Source: Bacteroidetes bacterium QH_7_62_13
Lineage (GTDB): Bacteria > Bacteroidota > Rhodothermia > Rhodothermales > Salinibacteraceae
Length of the DNA stretch: 42,889 bases
Assembly (NCBI GenBank): GCA_003023365.1
Contig: PXTG01000056.1
Span: forward strand, 1-42,889
Reading direction: 5' to 3'
The notes beneath the pieces were generated by a model, which worked only from the letters and a program-made list of their open reading frames with translations, ran no database searches and was not told the origin of the DNA. Numbering within the stretch: position 1 is the first letter of the stretch; each line of letters opens with the position of its first letter. Shown piece after piece: positions 9,113-17,394 of the stretch. Made by a program: the position numbers and the translations under genes.

Positions 9113-9838
9113 CTACTGCCGGGCGAGAGCGAGTGTGGCAAGAGAGACGGCATCCGCGCCTGCGCCGATGAGGGTGAGGCCGGCGGCGACGGCGGTGGAG
9201 CCGGTGGTGAGCACGTCGTCGACCAGTAGCCAGTGGCCCCCGGCACACTGTTCGTCGGTGGCCGCGAACGCATCGCGCACGTTTCGCCAGCGCTCCTCGC
9301 GGGAGAGGTCGGTCTGGGAGCGGGTGGGAGTGGGCCGCGAGAGAAGGTCGTCGCGGAGGGGACGGTCGAGCGTATCGGCCACTCCCTGTGCCAGCATCTG
9401 GGCCTGGTTGTAGCCCCGCTCGAGCTTGCGCGTTCGGTGCAGCGGAATGGGAACCACCCCCTCCGGCAATTCGGCCTCCTCCGCGTACGCCGACCCCATG
9501 AGCCGGCCCAACGCCGCGCCGTACCGGGGCCGATTTCCGTATTTGAAGGCGTGTTGGACGGATTGTAGCGTCCCTCCCTTATCGAAGACCCAGAGCGCTA
9601 GGGCATGATCGAAGAGCCCCTGCCCGGTCGGCAACCGGTCGAGCCGGGCCGCGACGCCCATCGTGGGGGCCCGCTCCATCGACTGCAAGCAGCGGGGACA
9701 GAGGGGCAAGTCCGGTGATTCGGGGCGTGCGCTACACCCGAGGCACCGGGGCGGGTACACGAGGTCGAGCAGGCCCCGCGTCACAGTTGAAAGAATCTGG
9801 CCCGTAGCGGAGGCGGCGGTGTCGAGGAACGAGGCCAT
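9113..9838 (-). CDS. comF: ComF family protein (phosphoribosyltransferase-like)
   Basis: A 241-residue protein with an N-terminal zinc-ribbon-like pair of CxxC motifs (CLGC near residue 34 and CPRC near 48) and a C-terminal phosphoribosyltransferase fold with the PRPP loop LLVDDVLTTGST near residue 208. KLERGYNQAQ and the following segment are typical of ComF, a cytoplasmic protein needed for uptake of transforming DNA in competent bacteria and of uncertain role elsewhere. It is divergent from the small gene at 10023 and convergent with msrA. Confidence 0.9.
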   Translation of the reverse strand: MASFLDTAASATGQILSTVTRGLLDLVYPPRCLGCSARPESPDLPLCPRCLQSMERAPTMGVAARLDRLPTGQGLFDHALALWVFDKGGTLQSVQHAFKYGNRPRYGAALGRLMGSAYAEEAELPEGVVPIPLHRTRKLERGYNQAQMLAQGVADTLDRPLRDDLLSRPTPTRSQTDLSREERWRNVRDAFAATDEQCAGGHWLLVDDVLTTGSTAVAAGLTLIGAGADAVSLATLALARQ

Positions 9839-10022
9839 GAGGGAAGAACGGCGGCTCTCGGCGGCGAGATTTTACGATAATTCGAAGGCGGTTCCTGTCG
9901 AGCCGTCGTCACTATTGTATACTGTACTTCACACAGAGTCAACGAAAAGGGGGATCCCGGTCGGGTTCCGGCCAAACCGGCCCGTCTCGTGCTCGCTTCT
10001 TCGAATAAGTTCGACCTCAGAT

Positions 10023-10262
10023 ATGGCGGATCGCGATCGACGCGGCATGCTGATCAAAAACAACGGAGACGAAGGGGTCCAGGTCTCGATGTCGTCGCGG
10101 ACGTTGGAGATTGGACCGGGGGAGGAAAAATTCCTGACCCCAGAGGAGGTTCGGGATCCGACGCTTCGCGAGGCGCTCCAGGAGCGAAGCATCTCAATCG
10201 TGCGCCCGGCGACGGAGGCGGAGGATGAGGTCATTCAGGAACGTCTTGAGTCCGACGATTAG
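10023..10262 (+). CDS. small acidic hypothetical protein
   Basis: A 79-residue protein (start ATG 10023) that I cannot assign to a family. It opens with MADRDRRGMLIKNN, suggests a short beta-rich domain (VQVSMSSRTLEIGPGEEKFL), and ends in a strongly acidic helix with an E/D-rich tail. The acidic character matches a halophilic cytoplasmic protein, and codon use resembles the neighbours, so I take it as a real gene. It ends 53 bases before the glycosyltransferase gene on the same strand and could be co-transcribed with it. The open frame extends back to 9663, but that part overlaps comF antisense. Confidence 0.65.
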   Translation: MADRDRRGMLIKNNGDEGVQVSMSSRTLEIGPGEEKFLTPEEVRDPTLREALQERSISIVRPATEAEDEVIQERLESDD

Positions 10263-10315
10263 TTCGTCGTGCCGTTCTCGCCTACCCGACGCTGTGAATC
10301 GACACTTCGACGACC

Positions 10316-11467
10316 ATGAATGTACTCGCTTTGGAGCCGTGGTACGGCGGCTCCCACCAGCGTTTTCTCGACGGGCTCGTCGAGCACAGTGCGCATGATA
10401 TTCGCCCCATCACGATGCCGGGCCGCTTTTGGCGCTGGCGGATGGAGGGGGGCGGGGTCACCCTCGCGAAGAAGGTGCGGTCGGCCATTCGCGAGGGGGT
10501 TCGCCCGGATCTGGTCTTCGCCACCGACAAGGTAAACCTGCCCGCCGTCCTGTCCCTGGCGCGTTCGGCGCTGGCAGACGTGCCGGTCGTCCTCCACTTC
10601 CACGAAAATCAGCTCACCTATCCGCTTTCTCCGGACCAGGAGCGGGAGCGGGCCTACGCCATCACGAACTATCTGTCGGCTCTCGCGGCGGATCAGGTCG
10701 TCTTCAACTCCCGGTTCCACTTCGAGGAGTTCGTCGATGCGCTGCCACAACTCCTGCGCGACTTCCCCGACTTCACGAACATGCATACGGTTCGGGACCT
10801 CCGGGCGAAGAGCACGGTGCTCCACCAGGGGATGGATCTCGCAGCGCACGACGAGTATGGGGGCGGTCGGACTGAACGCTCCCTGCATTCCACCCAGGCG
10901 CCCGTGGTGCTGTGGAATCAGCGCTGGGAGTACGATAAGAATCCCTCGGCCTTCTTCCGGGTCATGAACCGGCTCGACGACGTGAACGTCCCCTTTCGGT
11001 TAATTCTGGCCGGGAAGCAGTTCCACGAGCAGCCCGAGGAGTTCGAGCAGGCCTTTGAGCGCTACGCGGAGCGCATCCTGCACTACGGCTACGCCGAGGA
11101 CTTTGCCGAGTATAGCCGCCTCCTCCACCGGGCGGACGTGGTGGTGTCCACTGCGCGGCACGAGTTCTTTGGGGGGGCGGTGCAGGAGGCCATCTACTGC
11201 GGCTGCCACCCCGTCCTCCCCAACCGGCTCAGCTACCCGGAGCTCATCCCCGAGACGCACCACAAGCCGCTGCTGCACGCCCCCATCCTATACGAGGACG
11301 ACGATGACCTCTTCGACGTGCTGCGCGGCATTCTGGAGGGGGAGGAGCGCCCGCTCCCGTCAGACACGCTCCGGAAGATGCCGGCGCCGCTCGACTGGGA
11401 CGAGCACGTGCAGGACTACGACGCGCTGTTTGAGGAGGTGGCGGAGGAAGCCGCCGTCCCGGCCTGA
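10316..11467 (+). CDS. GTDC1/QTMAN-like glycosyltransferase (tRNA-queuosine mannosyltransferase family)
   Basis: A 383-residue GT-B-like glycosyltransferase. The N-terminus MNVLALEPWYGGSHQRF and PGRFWRWRMEGG near residue 38 are hallmarks of the DUF3524/GTDC1 family. VVLHFHENQLTYP near 93 and NSRFHFEEF near 130 complete that domain. The C-terminal half has ILAGKQF and VVSTARHEFFGGAVQEA near 278, a group 1 glycosyltransferase donor site. The vertebrate member was shown to mannosylate queuosine in tRNA-Asp; whether this bacterial protein does so is inference. No queuosine-synthesis gene is visible here. It converges on an unknown gene with an eight-base gap. Confidence 0.85.
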   Translation: MNVLALEPWYGGSHQRFLDGLVEHSAHDIRPITMPGRFWRWRMEGGGVTLAKKVRSAIREGVRPDLVFATDKVNLPAVLSLARSALADVPVVLHFHENQLTYPLSPDQERERAYAITNYLSALAADQVVFNSRFHFEEFVDALPQLLRDFPDFTNMHTVRDLRAKSTVLHQGMDLAAHDEYGGGRTERSLHSTQAPVVLWNQRWEYDKNPSAFFRVMNRLDDVNVPFRLILAGKQFHEQPEEFEQAFERYAERILHYGYAEDFAEYSRLLHRADVVVSTARHEFFGGAVQEAIYCGCHPVLPNRLSYPELIPETHHKPLLHAPILYEDDDDLFDVLRGILEGEERPLPSDTLRKMPAPLDWDEHVQDYDALFEEVAEEAAVPA

Positions 11468-11475
11468 GTACGGAG

Positions 11476-12027
11476 CTACAGGGAAATGGTGACGGAAAGG
11501 AAGCTTTGATGATGCGGGGGAGGGGATGTTGCTGATGCGGGGATCCGTATCACCGGTGCGGCTTTCCCCTGGAGAATGCGAACGCCCCGAATCGTCGTGT
11601 AGATCCCCAGGGCAGCGAACCCAATCGCCGGGATGATAAACATGGAGCCGAGGACGTTCGGAAAAAAGGAGTTGCTCCTACTGCCGACGCGGAAGAATTT
11701 GTAGACAACAATTCCGCAGACGGTCCCACCGGTGAGCCCGATGGCGCCGAAGGTCAGATACAGGCCGCCGATTTGATGGCGACGGGACAAACCACTTTCT
11801 GTGGAGTCGGCGGTTCGGATTGCCAGAGCAGCCCACTCGGGCGCGGTGGAGAGGAGCCGGTCGGCGGAGGGAGAAGCGAGGGCGACGGAGCGGGGCGTCG
11901 CGGTTCCCGTCTGTGACGAAGACGAACGGGCCGTTGAGACCGCCGGAACCGAGTGCTGAGCGTGGCCGAGAGGGGCCACAAACAGCATCGCCAGTGCGAT
12001 GGCCGTCAAAAAACGCATGGCGAGCAT
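11476..12027 (-). CDS. hypothetical secreted or membrane protein
   Basis: A 183-residue protein I do not recognise. It has a signal peptide (MRFLTAIALAMLFVAPLGHA, probable cleavage after AHA-like residues), a Ser/Thr/Ala-rich stretch, then two hydrophobic segments (about residues 87-110 and 122-146) separated by a short polar loop, and a Pro/His tail. A Met three codons inside the frame (12018) is the likelier start because the signal peptide begins there. It is the last gene of the long minus-strand run behind the TPR/AAA+ regulator, 30 bases after the preceding unknown gene. Confidence 0.6.
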   Translation of the reverse strand: MLAMRFLTAIALAMLFVAPLGHAQHSVPAVSTARSSSSQTGTATPRSVALASPSADRLLSTAPEWAALAIRTADSTESGLSRRHQIGGLYLTFGAIGLTGGTVCGIVVYKFFRVGSRSNSFFPNVLGSMFIIPAIGFAALGIYTTIRGVRILQGKAAPVIRIPASATSPPPHHQSFLSVTISL

Positions 12028-12057
12028 AGACCGGTGAGGTCGCGCCGGGAAGACGCG

Positions 12058-12507
12058 TCAGTTGCTGCGAGCCTGCACCAGCTCGAAAGAGCGGGGCGGG
12101 GTCGGGGTTCCGTTTGCCACGTAGACGCGGAGCGATCCATCCCCGTCGGCCATGACGACTACCGCGGCCTCGTTGGGGTCGTAGGACTGAAAGCGGGTGT
12201 CGAGCCACTGCATAGGCAGCCGCTCCTCCTGCTGTTTTAGCCAGCCGCCCTCCGCCGGGCTGTACATCAGATTGTGCGTCTCGATCGTGTCGTCGACGCG
12301 GCCCTTGGCCTGATCTCGCTCGGTGACCACGACGGTCCCGATGCCATGGCGCTTGAAGCCCAGATAGGAGGCCGCCGCCACATCCATCCAATGATCGGTA
12401 AGAAAATCGTGGTGCGTGTCCTCCTTCGGGTCATTCGCCAACTGATCCTCGGGGGCGTTGACGGTGACGAAGTGACCGTTTTCGTCGATGAGCGTGGTTC
12501 TGCGCAT
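12058..12507 (-). CDS. hypothetical acidic protein
   Basis: A 149-residue soluble, acidic protein with no signal peptide or membrane segment. It starts MRRTTLIDENGHFVTVN. GFKRHGIGTVVVTERD and AAVVVMADGDGSLRVYVAN suggest alternating beta strands, and the middle section (EGGWLKQQEERLP) is polar. I cannot name a family. Composition matches the surrounding genes, and it sits 74 bases behind the VOC gene on the same strand. Confidence 0.6.
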   Translation of the reverse strand: MRRTTLIDENGHFVTVNAPEDQLANDPKEDTHHDFLTDHWMDVAAASYLGFKRHGIGTVVVTERDQAKGRVDDTIETHNLMYSPAEGGWLKQQEERLPMQWLDTRFQSYDPNEAAVVVMADGDGSLRVYVANGTPTPPRSFELVQARSN

Positions 12508-12581
12508 GGTCGTTGACGATTGGCAATGGATGGCAGAGGGGGACGCCCCGTCGGTCGTGGTCTGCTCCCAGGCGGACGCTT

Positions 12582-12995
12582 CTACTCCTTTTCGATCTCA
12601 AGGACAAGGCCGTCGGTATCCCGCACGAAGAGGCGGCCTTCAACCTCCCGGTAGGAATGATCGGCGGCGTCGAGACGAGAACGAAGCGAGTGCCAATCCC
12701 GGTCGGAGAGGCGAAACCCGACGTGGTGAATGGCGCCGCGACCGGGGACCGACGGATGCTCCATTTCCGGCATTTCGATAAGCTCAATCACCGGCCGGCC
12801 GCGCCCGTCCCCGAGCATGGCCCGCTGGCGGCCCTCCCGCACCGGATCGTCTTCCACGGTGCGGAGGGGGAGCCCGAGCAGGTCCACGTAGAACTCCGTG
12901 GCGGCGTCTAGGTCCGTGGTCATCACGGACGCGTGGTCGAGGCGCACGTCGAGGGCGGATGCGTTGGTGGGCGTGTCGTTGACGGAAGGAGACAT
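12582..12995 (-). CDS. VOC (glyoxalase/bleomycin-resistance) superfamily protein
   Basis: A 137-residue single-domain protein with the paired beta-alpha-beta-beta-beta layout of vicinal-oxygen-chelate proteins: LDHASVMTTDLDAATEFYVDLLGLPL near residues 18-43, then IHHVGFRLSD near 88 and the closing VRDTDGLVLEIEKE. Candidate metal ligands are the His of LDHA, the Glu of VIELIEM, the His of HHVGF and the terminal Glu of LEIE. The substrate cannot be told from sequence. It lies 169 bases behind the TPR/AAA+ regulator and may be in the same transcript. Confidence 0.85.
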   Translation of the reverse strand: MSPSVNDTPTNASALDVRLDHASVMTTDLDAATEFYVDLLGLPLRTVEDDPVREGRQRAMLGDGRGRPVIELIEMPEMEHPSVPGRGAIHHVGFRLSDRDWHSLRSRLDAADHSYREVEGRLFVRDTDGLVLEIEKE

Positions 12996-13164
12996 AGGGA
13001 AATCGCTTCGCGAAAAAGGTCGACGCGAAACTAAAGGTCAGGAGGAAGAAGGAGTGTTGAACAAGGAAAGCGTACGCGAAACGAGACCATAAGGGACGAT
13101 CTCGTCTCGTGGTGTCTCAACAGCGATCAACAGTGGAGCGTCTACGTTGTGCGTGGCAGTATCG

Positions 13165-16107
13165 TTAGGTGGCCGGGGTGGGGTCGGGATCGTCACTCGG
13201 CTGGAAGGCCGAGGCATCGATGTCTAGGCGTTTCATTTTCTTATAGAGACCCTGTCGGGAGAGGCCAAGCACTTCTGCGGAGGCGGTCACCTGACCGTCG
13301 CAGGCCCGGAGGACACGCTCGATGACGGCGGTTTCGGTTTCGGCGAGTACGTCGCTGAGGGTCTGATTCGGGTGAAGGATGGCGTCCGGATCGTCCGCCG
13401 AAGGCGTCGCGTTCGCCTTGGCCTCGTCCACAATCCTATCGAGCAATACGTCATGGTCGATTGTCGGGGCCGGCTCACTGCTGACGTGGACGAGGGCTCG
13501 CTCCAATTCATTACGCAGCTGACGCACGTTGCCCGGCCAGTCGTACCGGATCAGGGCCTCCACGGCCGGCTGGGTCACCGGGACCATCGTGGCGTCGTCC
13601 GGACGGAGCACGTCCAAGAAGTGACGCACGAGCAGCGGGATGTCGGCCCGTCGCTCACGGAGCGGAGGCATGCGGAGCGAGATGACGTTCAAGTGCTCGC
13701 ACAGCTCGGGCCGGAAGTGGTCCTTGCGGACCTGTTCCTCAAGACAATCGGTCGTAGTCGCCACGACGCGCACGTCTACGGGCACAGCCTCGGTTCCCCC
13801 TTCGGGAACGACCTCGCCGGTTTCAAGCAACTGGAGAAGCGAAGACTGCACGGAAAGCGGGAGGGCGTCCACGTCCTCGATGACCAGCGTACCCGTGTCG
13901 GTCGCGTGGACCGCACCAGGGACAAGATTGCCGTCCGCATCGACGCGACCGAAGATGCGCTCCGCAATGGGTTCGTGTTGCATGTTCGCACACGCGACGT
14001 GGCGGAAGGGGCCCTCCACCCGTTCACTGGTGGTGTGCACGGCCCGGGCAAGCAGGCGCTTCCCCACGCCGTCCTCGCCAGTGATAAGAACGGGACTATG
14101 ACTGGTACGGATGCGCCGTACCTGCTCGGCGACTGTGCGCATCGCGGCACTCTCCGGCGCTTCGGTATTCGAGTCGTCACGGGGAGGATGGTGGTGGAGC
14201 GCGCGTTCCAGGGCCAGGCGAACGAGTGGCAGCCAGTCGCGAATCTTGGCCGTAGCGGCTTGCCAATCCGAATCCCGCTCGTCGGACACTTCGACCCCAA
14301 GAAGAAAGGTGGGGGACGCGTCCCGCAGTCGTAGCCATTGCACGGGTCCTTCATCGCTCTCGGCGGCCGGGCTTGGCGCTCCTTGCAGGTCGCCGGGCCG
14401 CGAGCCGCTCTCGTGCAAGATGGAGGCGATACCCTCATCCGGAAGGCGACTAATGCCAATCCAGCGATCCGGTAGGAGGGAGGCAACGGCGTCGACCCAC
14501 GTCTTCACGACGAGGGGCAGGGAGAGAGAGGCCTGTGCGAGGGTCGCGCCAAGGGTCGTCGTTGAGTTGGACAAGGATGGGTACGGCTCGGTCGAGGCGG
14601 CCTCCGTGGCCTCCGTTGGAGTGGTGCCGTCGGCCAGGGCAGTGGCGACGGCCTCCTCCGTTCCGGCGCCGAGCGCGTCGAACGTCGACTGTGCCGCATC
14701 AGCCAGCGCGTGGGCCCGGTCGTCGTCCTCCAGCTGGGCGAGGGCCAGCTGGAGGGACGCGCAACGGTAGCGATCCTGCATCATGGAAGCGCCGGAGAGG
14801 GCATGCCGATATGCCTTGACCGCGTCTCGGTCACCGTCGGGGCGGTTGGACGCCTGGGCGACGGCGCCCTCGGCGGCGAAGCGCTTCGTTGCGTAGGGGA
14901 GGACGCTGAAGTAGTCGTCGTATGCGTCGGCGGCGTCCAGGTACTGCCGGGCGGTTTCGGTATCGGAACGGGCGGCGGCCGTTCGGGCAAGCCGGAGCAA
15001 CGTGCGTAGCTGATTGCCCCGGTGGCCTGTCTCGCGGGCGTTGCGATGGGCCCGCTTCATCCAGGTGTAGGCCTCGTCGAGTTGCTCCCGGCGGGCAAGA
15101 ATTTCACCCTGTAGCAGCGCGACGTGCGAGCGGTGGAGGCCATGGGGCAGGTGGTGGACCTGTTCGATGAGGTCGTTGAGAAGGGGTTCTGCGCGGGACA
15201 GTTCGTCGCGACGGAGGGCAATCCGGGCACGGAGGGTCTGGAGGTGAGCCTGGTCGACCGGGTCGTTCCGCACCGCGGCCTCGGCCTCGTCGACTGTGTG
15301 CAAGGCGTCGTCCCACTGGCCACGACGCAGGTAGGCCCCGACGTGGGCATGGTAGGCGGCCAGGAGGGGATAATGAACCTGGTTCTCGACCTGGCGCAAC
15401 AGTGCCTCGGCGGTCTCGGCAGTTTCTATGATCGTGTCGGGGGGCTGCCCCAGGTCGTAGCGCAGGGCGGCCGCGTGGGCCGCCGCGTATCCCCGCACAC
15501 GACGGTCATTCCAGTCCTTGCCGAGGGAACGAAGGGCGTCGACGTGACGCTCAGCGGCGTGGTACCGGCCCTCGAAGCGGAGCGCGGGAATGTTGAGTTC
15601 GTGACGCCAGCGATCGATCTGCCGGTCGTTGAGTTTTTCGGCTAGGCCGTCGGCGTCACGCAGCACCTCGCGCATCAGCGCGTACTCGTCGATGGCGAAA
15701 TACGCCTGGGCGCGTCCCAACAGCGCCCAGCAGCGCCCACCTGGATCGTGGATGGAGTCAAAAAGTCCCTCAGCGTCATCGAGCAGGCGGAGGGCTCGCA
15801 CCGCTTCGCGAGAGTCGGTGTGGCGACGAGCGTACGCCCAGCCCCGCCAAAGGGTCACTTCGGCTCGTGCGCAGGTGCAGAGGTCGTCGATGGCGGTGAG
15901 GGACGGAAGCAGGGAGAGGGCCCGTTCGGTATCGTCCCGGTGCGCAACCTCCACCCGTGCTCGGAGCGCATGGAGCATGACCTGTCCCGTGCTGGCGGCC
16001 GGGGCGTCTACCGGCTCCAGCAACGGATCCACCATCTGGACCACGTCCTCCGCCCGCCCTTCGGCGAGGAGGTCCGTGGCCATCGCTATGGTTTGTGCAT
16101 GCTCCAT
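13165..16107 (-). CDS. TPR-AAA+-Fis regulator, sigma-54-activator-like but lacking GAFTGA
   Basis: A 980-residue protein. Residues ~1-480 are helical repeats (TPR-like, Ala/Leu/Arg/Asp-rich) resembling MalT-style sensor arrays. Residues ~510-625 have no named fold. An AAA+ domain follows with Walker A GEDGVGKR near 676, LVIEDVDAL as a degenerate Walker B, the arginine-rich LRERRADIPLL, and DWPGNVRQL near 857. A Fis-type helix-turn-helix is near 928-964 (GLSRQGLYKKMKRL). The GAFTGA loop that contacts sigma-54 is absent: where it should follow the ERIF segment the sequence is GRVDADGNLVPGAVHA. It probably binds DNA and ATP but may not activate sigma-54. It starts 83 bases behind sufT in the same direction. 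Confidence 0.88.
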   Translation of the reverse strand: MEHAQTIAMATDLLAEGRAEDVVQMVDPLLEPVDAPAASTGQVMLHALRARVEVAHRDDTERALSLLPSLTAIDDLCTCARAEVTLWRGWAYARRHTDSREAVRALRLLDDAEGLFDSIHDPGGRCWALLGRAQAYFAIDEYALMREVLRDADGLAEKLNDRQIDRWRHELNIPALRFEGRYHAAERHVDALRSLGKDWNDRRVRGYAAAHAAALRYDLGQPPDTIIETAETAEALLRQVENQVHYPLLAAYHAHVGAYLRRGQWDDALHTVDEAEAAVRNDPVDQAHLQTLRARIALRRDELSRAEPLLNDLIEQVHHLPHGLHRSHVALLQGEILARREQLDEAYTWMKRAHRNARETGHRGNQLRTLLRLARTAAARSDTETARQYLDAADAYDDYFSVLPYATKRFAAEGAVAQASNRPDGDRDAVKAYRHALSGASMMQDRYRCASLQLALAQLEDDDRAHALADAAQSTFDALGAGTEEAVATALADGTTPTEATEAASTEPYPSLSNSTTTLGATLAQASLSLPLVVKTWVDAVASLLPDRWIGISRLPDEGIASILHESGSRPGDLQGAPSPAAESDEGPVQWLRLRDASPTFLLGVEVSDERDSDWQAATAKIRDWLPLVRLALERALHHHPPRDDSNTEAPESAAMRTVAEQVRRIRTSHSPVLITGEDGVGKRLLARAVHTTSERVEGPFRHVACANMQHEPIAERIFGRVDADGNLVPGAVHATDTGTLVIEDVDALPLSVQSSLLQLLETGEVVPEGGTEAVPVDVRVVATTTDCLEEQVRKDHFRPELCEHLNVISLRMPPLRERRADIPLLVRHFLDVLRPDDATMVPVTQPAVEALIRYDWPGNVRQLRNELERALVHVSSEPAPTIDHDVLLDRIVDEAKANATPSADDPDAILHPNQTLSDVLAETETAVIERVLRACDGQVTASAEVLGLSRQGLYKKMKRLDIDASAFQPSDDPDPTPAT

Positions 16108-16190
16108 GATGGAGGTAATACTTGTGGGGAAATACCGACTGCAGGCGGCGGATCCGCTGAGGGCCCGTCGTCCACAGTCTGGAATCGTCG

Positions 16191-16646
16191 CTACATAAAG
16201 CCGAGTTCGAGCCGGGCCGCTTCGGACATCATCTGCGGGGAGAAGGGCGGCTCGAACGTCATCTCCAGGTTCACGCTCTTCACCCCCTCCGTTTCCCGCA
16301 CGGCATCCTCCATTTGTCCCGGAAGAACGCCCGCCGCGGGACAGTTCGGGGCCGTGAGGGTAATGAGCACGTCCACGTGGTTGTCGTCGTGGACGTCGAT
16401 GTGGTAGACAAGCCCGAGGTCGTATACGTTAACCGGAATCTCCGGATCATAGATTTCCCGAAGACTCTCGACGATTCGCTCGTAGAGATCATCGTCCGGC
16501 GTATCCTGGACGTGATCCGGGATCGTCTCCGGAAGTTCAATTTTGGTGTTCTCTTTGTCGTCGGGCACGTCGGCCGTACCCCCGGCTCCGCCGCCCATGC
16601 CGCCCATTCCCCCCATTCCGCCGGGCATGGCGCCTGAAGGATTCAT
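16191..16646 (-). CDS. sufT: SufT-like MIP18/DUF59 iron-sulfur assembly factor
   Basis: A 151-residue protein. A Gly/Met-rich leader (MGGMGGMGG) and an acidic linker precede a MIP18 (DUF59) domain from about residue 55. Recognisable are YDPEIPVNVYDLGLVYHIDV, the cysteine motif LTAPNCPAAG and MTFEPPFSPQMMSEAARLELGF. SufT proteins help deliver or mature Fe-S clusters, and its place as the sixth suf gene agrees. The Gly/Met leader is unusual and may be flexible or metal-binding, though that is conjecture. It is separated from sufE by 195 bases containing a strong inverted repeat. Confidence 0.9.
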   Translation of the reverse strand: MNPSGAMPGGMGGMGGMGGGAGGTADVPDDKENTKIELPETIPDHVQDTPDDDLYERIVESLREIYDPEIPVNVYDLGLVYHIDVHDDNHVDVLITLTAPNCPAAGVLPGQMEDAVRETEGVKSVNLEMTFEPPFSPQMMSEAARLELGFM

Positions 16647-16721
16647 GGTGCTAGCCTCGTTCGGTTAAAAGTGTAGCTGGCGATCGTGCTGTAGGGTGAT
16701 CGTATCTGCGTTTGTTTGGCT

Positions 16722-16784
16722 CGTGAATCGTGATACGTGCTCGTGATACGTGATGGAGGTGCGCCTCACGTATCACGATTCACG
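16722..16784. repeat. perfect inverted repeat with two competing left arms, between sufE and sufT
   Basis: The left arm CGTGAATCGTGATACGTG (16722-16739) is exactly complementary to the right arm at 16767-16784 (18 bp). Inside the loop, TCGTGATACGTGA (16741-16753) is also perfectly complementary to 16766-16778. So the same right arm can pair with either of two tandem left copies, giving two mutually exclusive hairpins. It lies inside the suf run, so the RNA would carry it. It could be an mRNA stability or processing element, a partial terminator, or a dispersed palindromic repeat. The pairing is certain; the role is not. Confidence 0.85.
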
Positions 16785-16841
16785 CATCCGTTGCCTTTCG
16801 AAATCAGTGTCCTCGGTCTCGTCGGGCAGTTCGCAATGGAA

Positions 16842-17273
16842 CTAATTCCGAAACCGTCGAGCGCGCTCCCGCATCTCCTCGATCATGGCCTGAAGCCCGT
16901 TGTTGCGCTGTGAGCTCAAGTGCTCGTGCAAGCCAATGTCATCGAGGAAGTCGAAGTCGGCGTCCGCGATAACCTCCGGCGGTTGCTCATCCACCACCCG
17001 GATGATGAGGGCGGCAAGTCCCTTCGTAATCTTGGCGTTGCTGTCCCCTCGGAAGTGAAGCGCACGATCTTCGTCGTCGTACTCCGCCTCAATCCACACG
17101 TCGGACTGGCAGCCGTGGACGTAGTTTTCGTCCGTCTTCTGGTCTTCGTCGAGGAGGGGAATGTCGTCGCCAAGTTCGATGAGGTATTCGTACCGTCCCA
17201 TCCAGTCGTCGAACAAGGAAAACTCGTCGACGATCTCCTGAGCTCGATCCGAAACCGTATCGGTTGCAGGCAT
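16842..17273 (-). CDS. sufE: SufE sulfur acceptor
   Basis: A 143-residue protein that accepts persulfide sulfur from SufS and passes it to the SufBCD scaffold. The acceptor cysteine is Cys55 in VHGCQSDVW. The early segment FDDWMGRYEYLIELG and the C-terminal RNNGLQAMIEEMRERA match the family. Length is normal and the protein is acidic like its neighbours. It sits 121 bases behind its partner sufS in the same direction. Confidence 0.95.
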   Translation of the reverse strand: MPATDTVSDRAQEIVDEFSLFDDWMGRYEYLIELGDDIPLLDEDQKTDENYVHGCQSDVWIEAEYDDEDRALHFRGDSNAKITKGLAALIIRVVDEQPPEVIADADFDFLDDIGLHEHLSSQRNNGLQAMIEEMRERARRFRN

Positions 17274-17327
17274 GTCCGTGAACTTTGCAGGTTCGTCTAG
17301 GATCTGTATCGTGTACGCATTACTCGG

Positions 17328-17353
17328 CTCCGCGTCCAGCGTTCTACGCGGAG
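17328..17353. repeat. intercistronic hairpin between sufS and sufE
   Basis: CTCCGCGT (17328-17335) pairs perfectly with ACGCGGAG (17346-17353) around a ten-base loop, with further weaker pairing outside (CTCGG / CCGAG). No T run follows on the minus strand, so this is not an obvious terminator. It may affect mRNA processing between the two cistrons. Confidence 0.55.
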
Positions 17354-17394
17354 CGTTTCCGAGGGGGCCTCACATCCGTGCACGAGAAGCACAG

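Noticed and set aside
8259-9248. 329-codon minus-strand frame spanning msrA
   Set aside because: It lies antisense to a clear msrA gene. Its last 50 residues (8259-8405) look protein-like but have no start signal or homology I can name.
16650-16841. CRISPR-like repeat in the sufE-sufT gap
   Set aside because: Only two tandem copies and an inverted one, with no regular spacers and no cas gene in the window.
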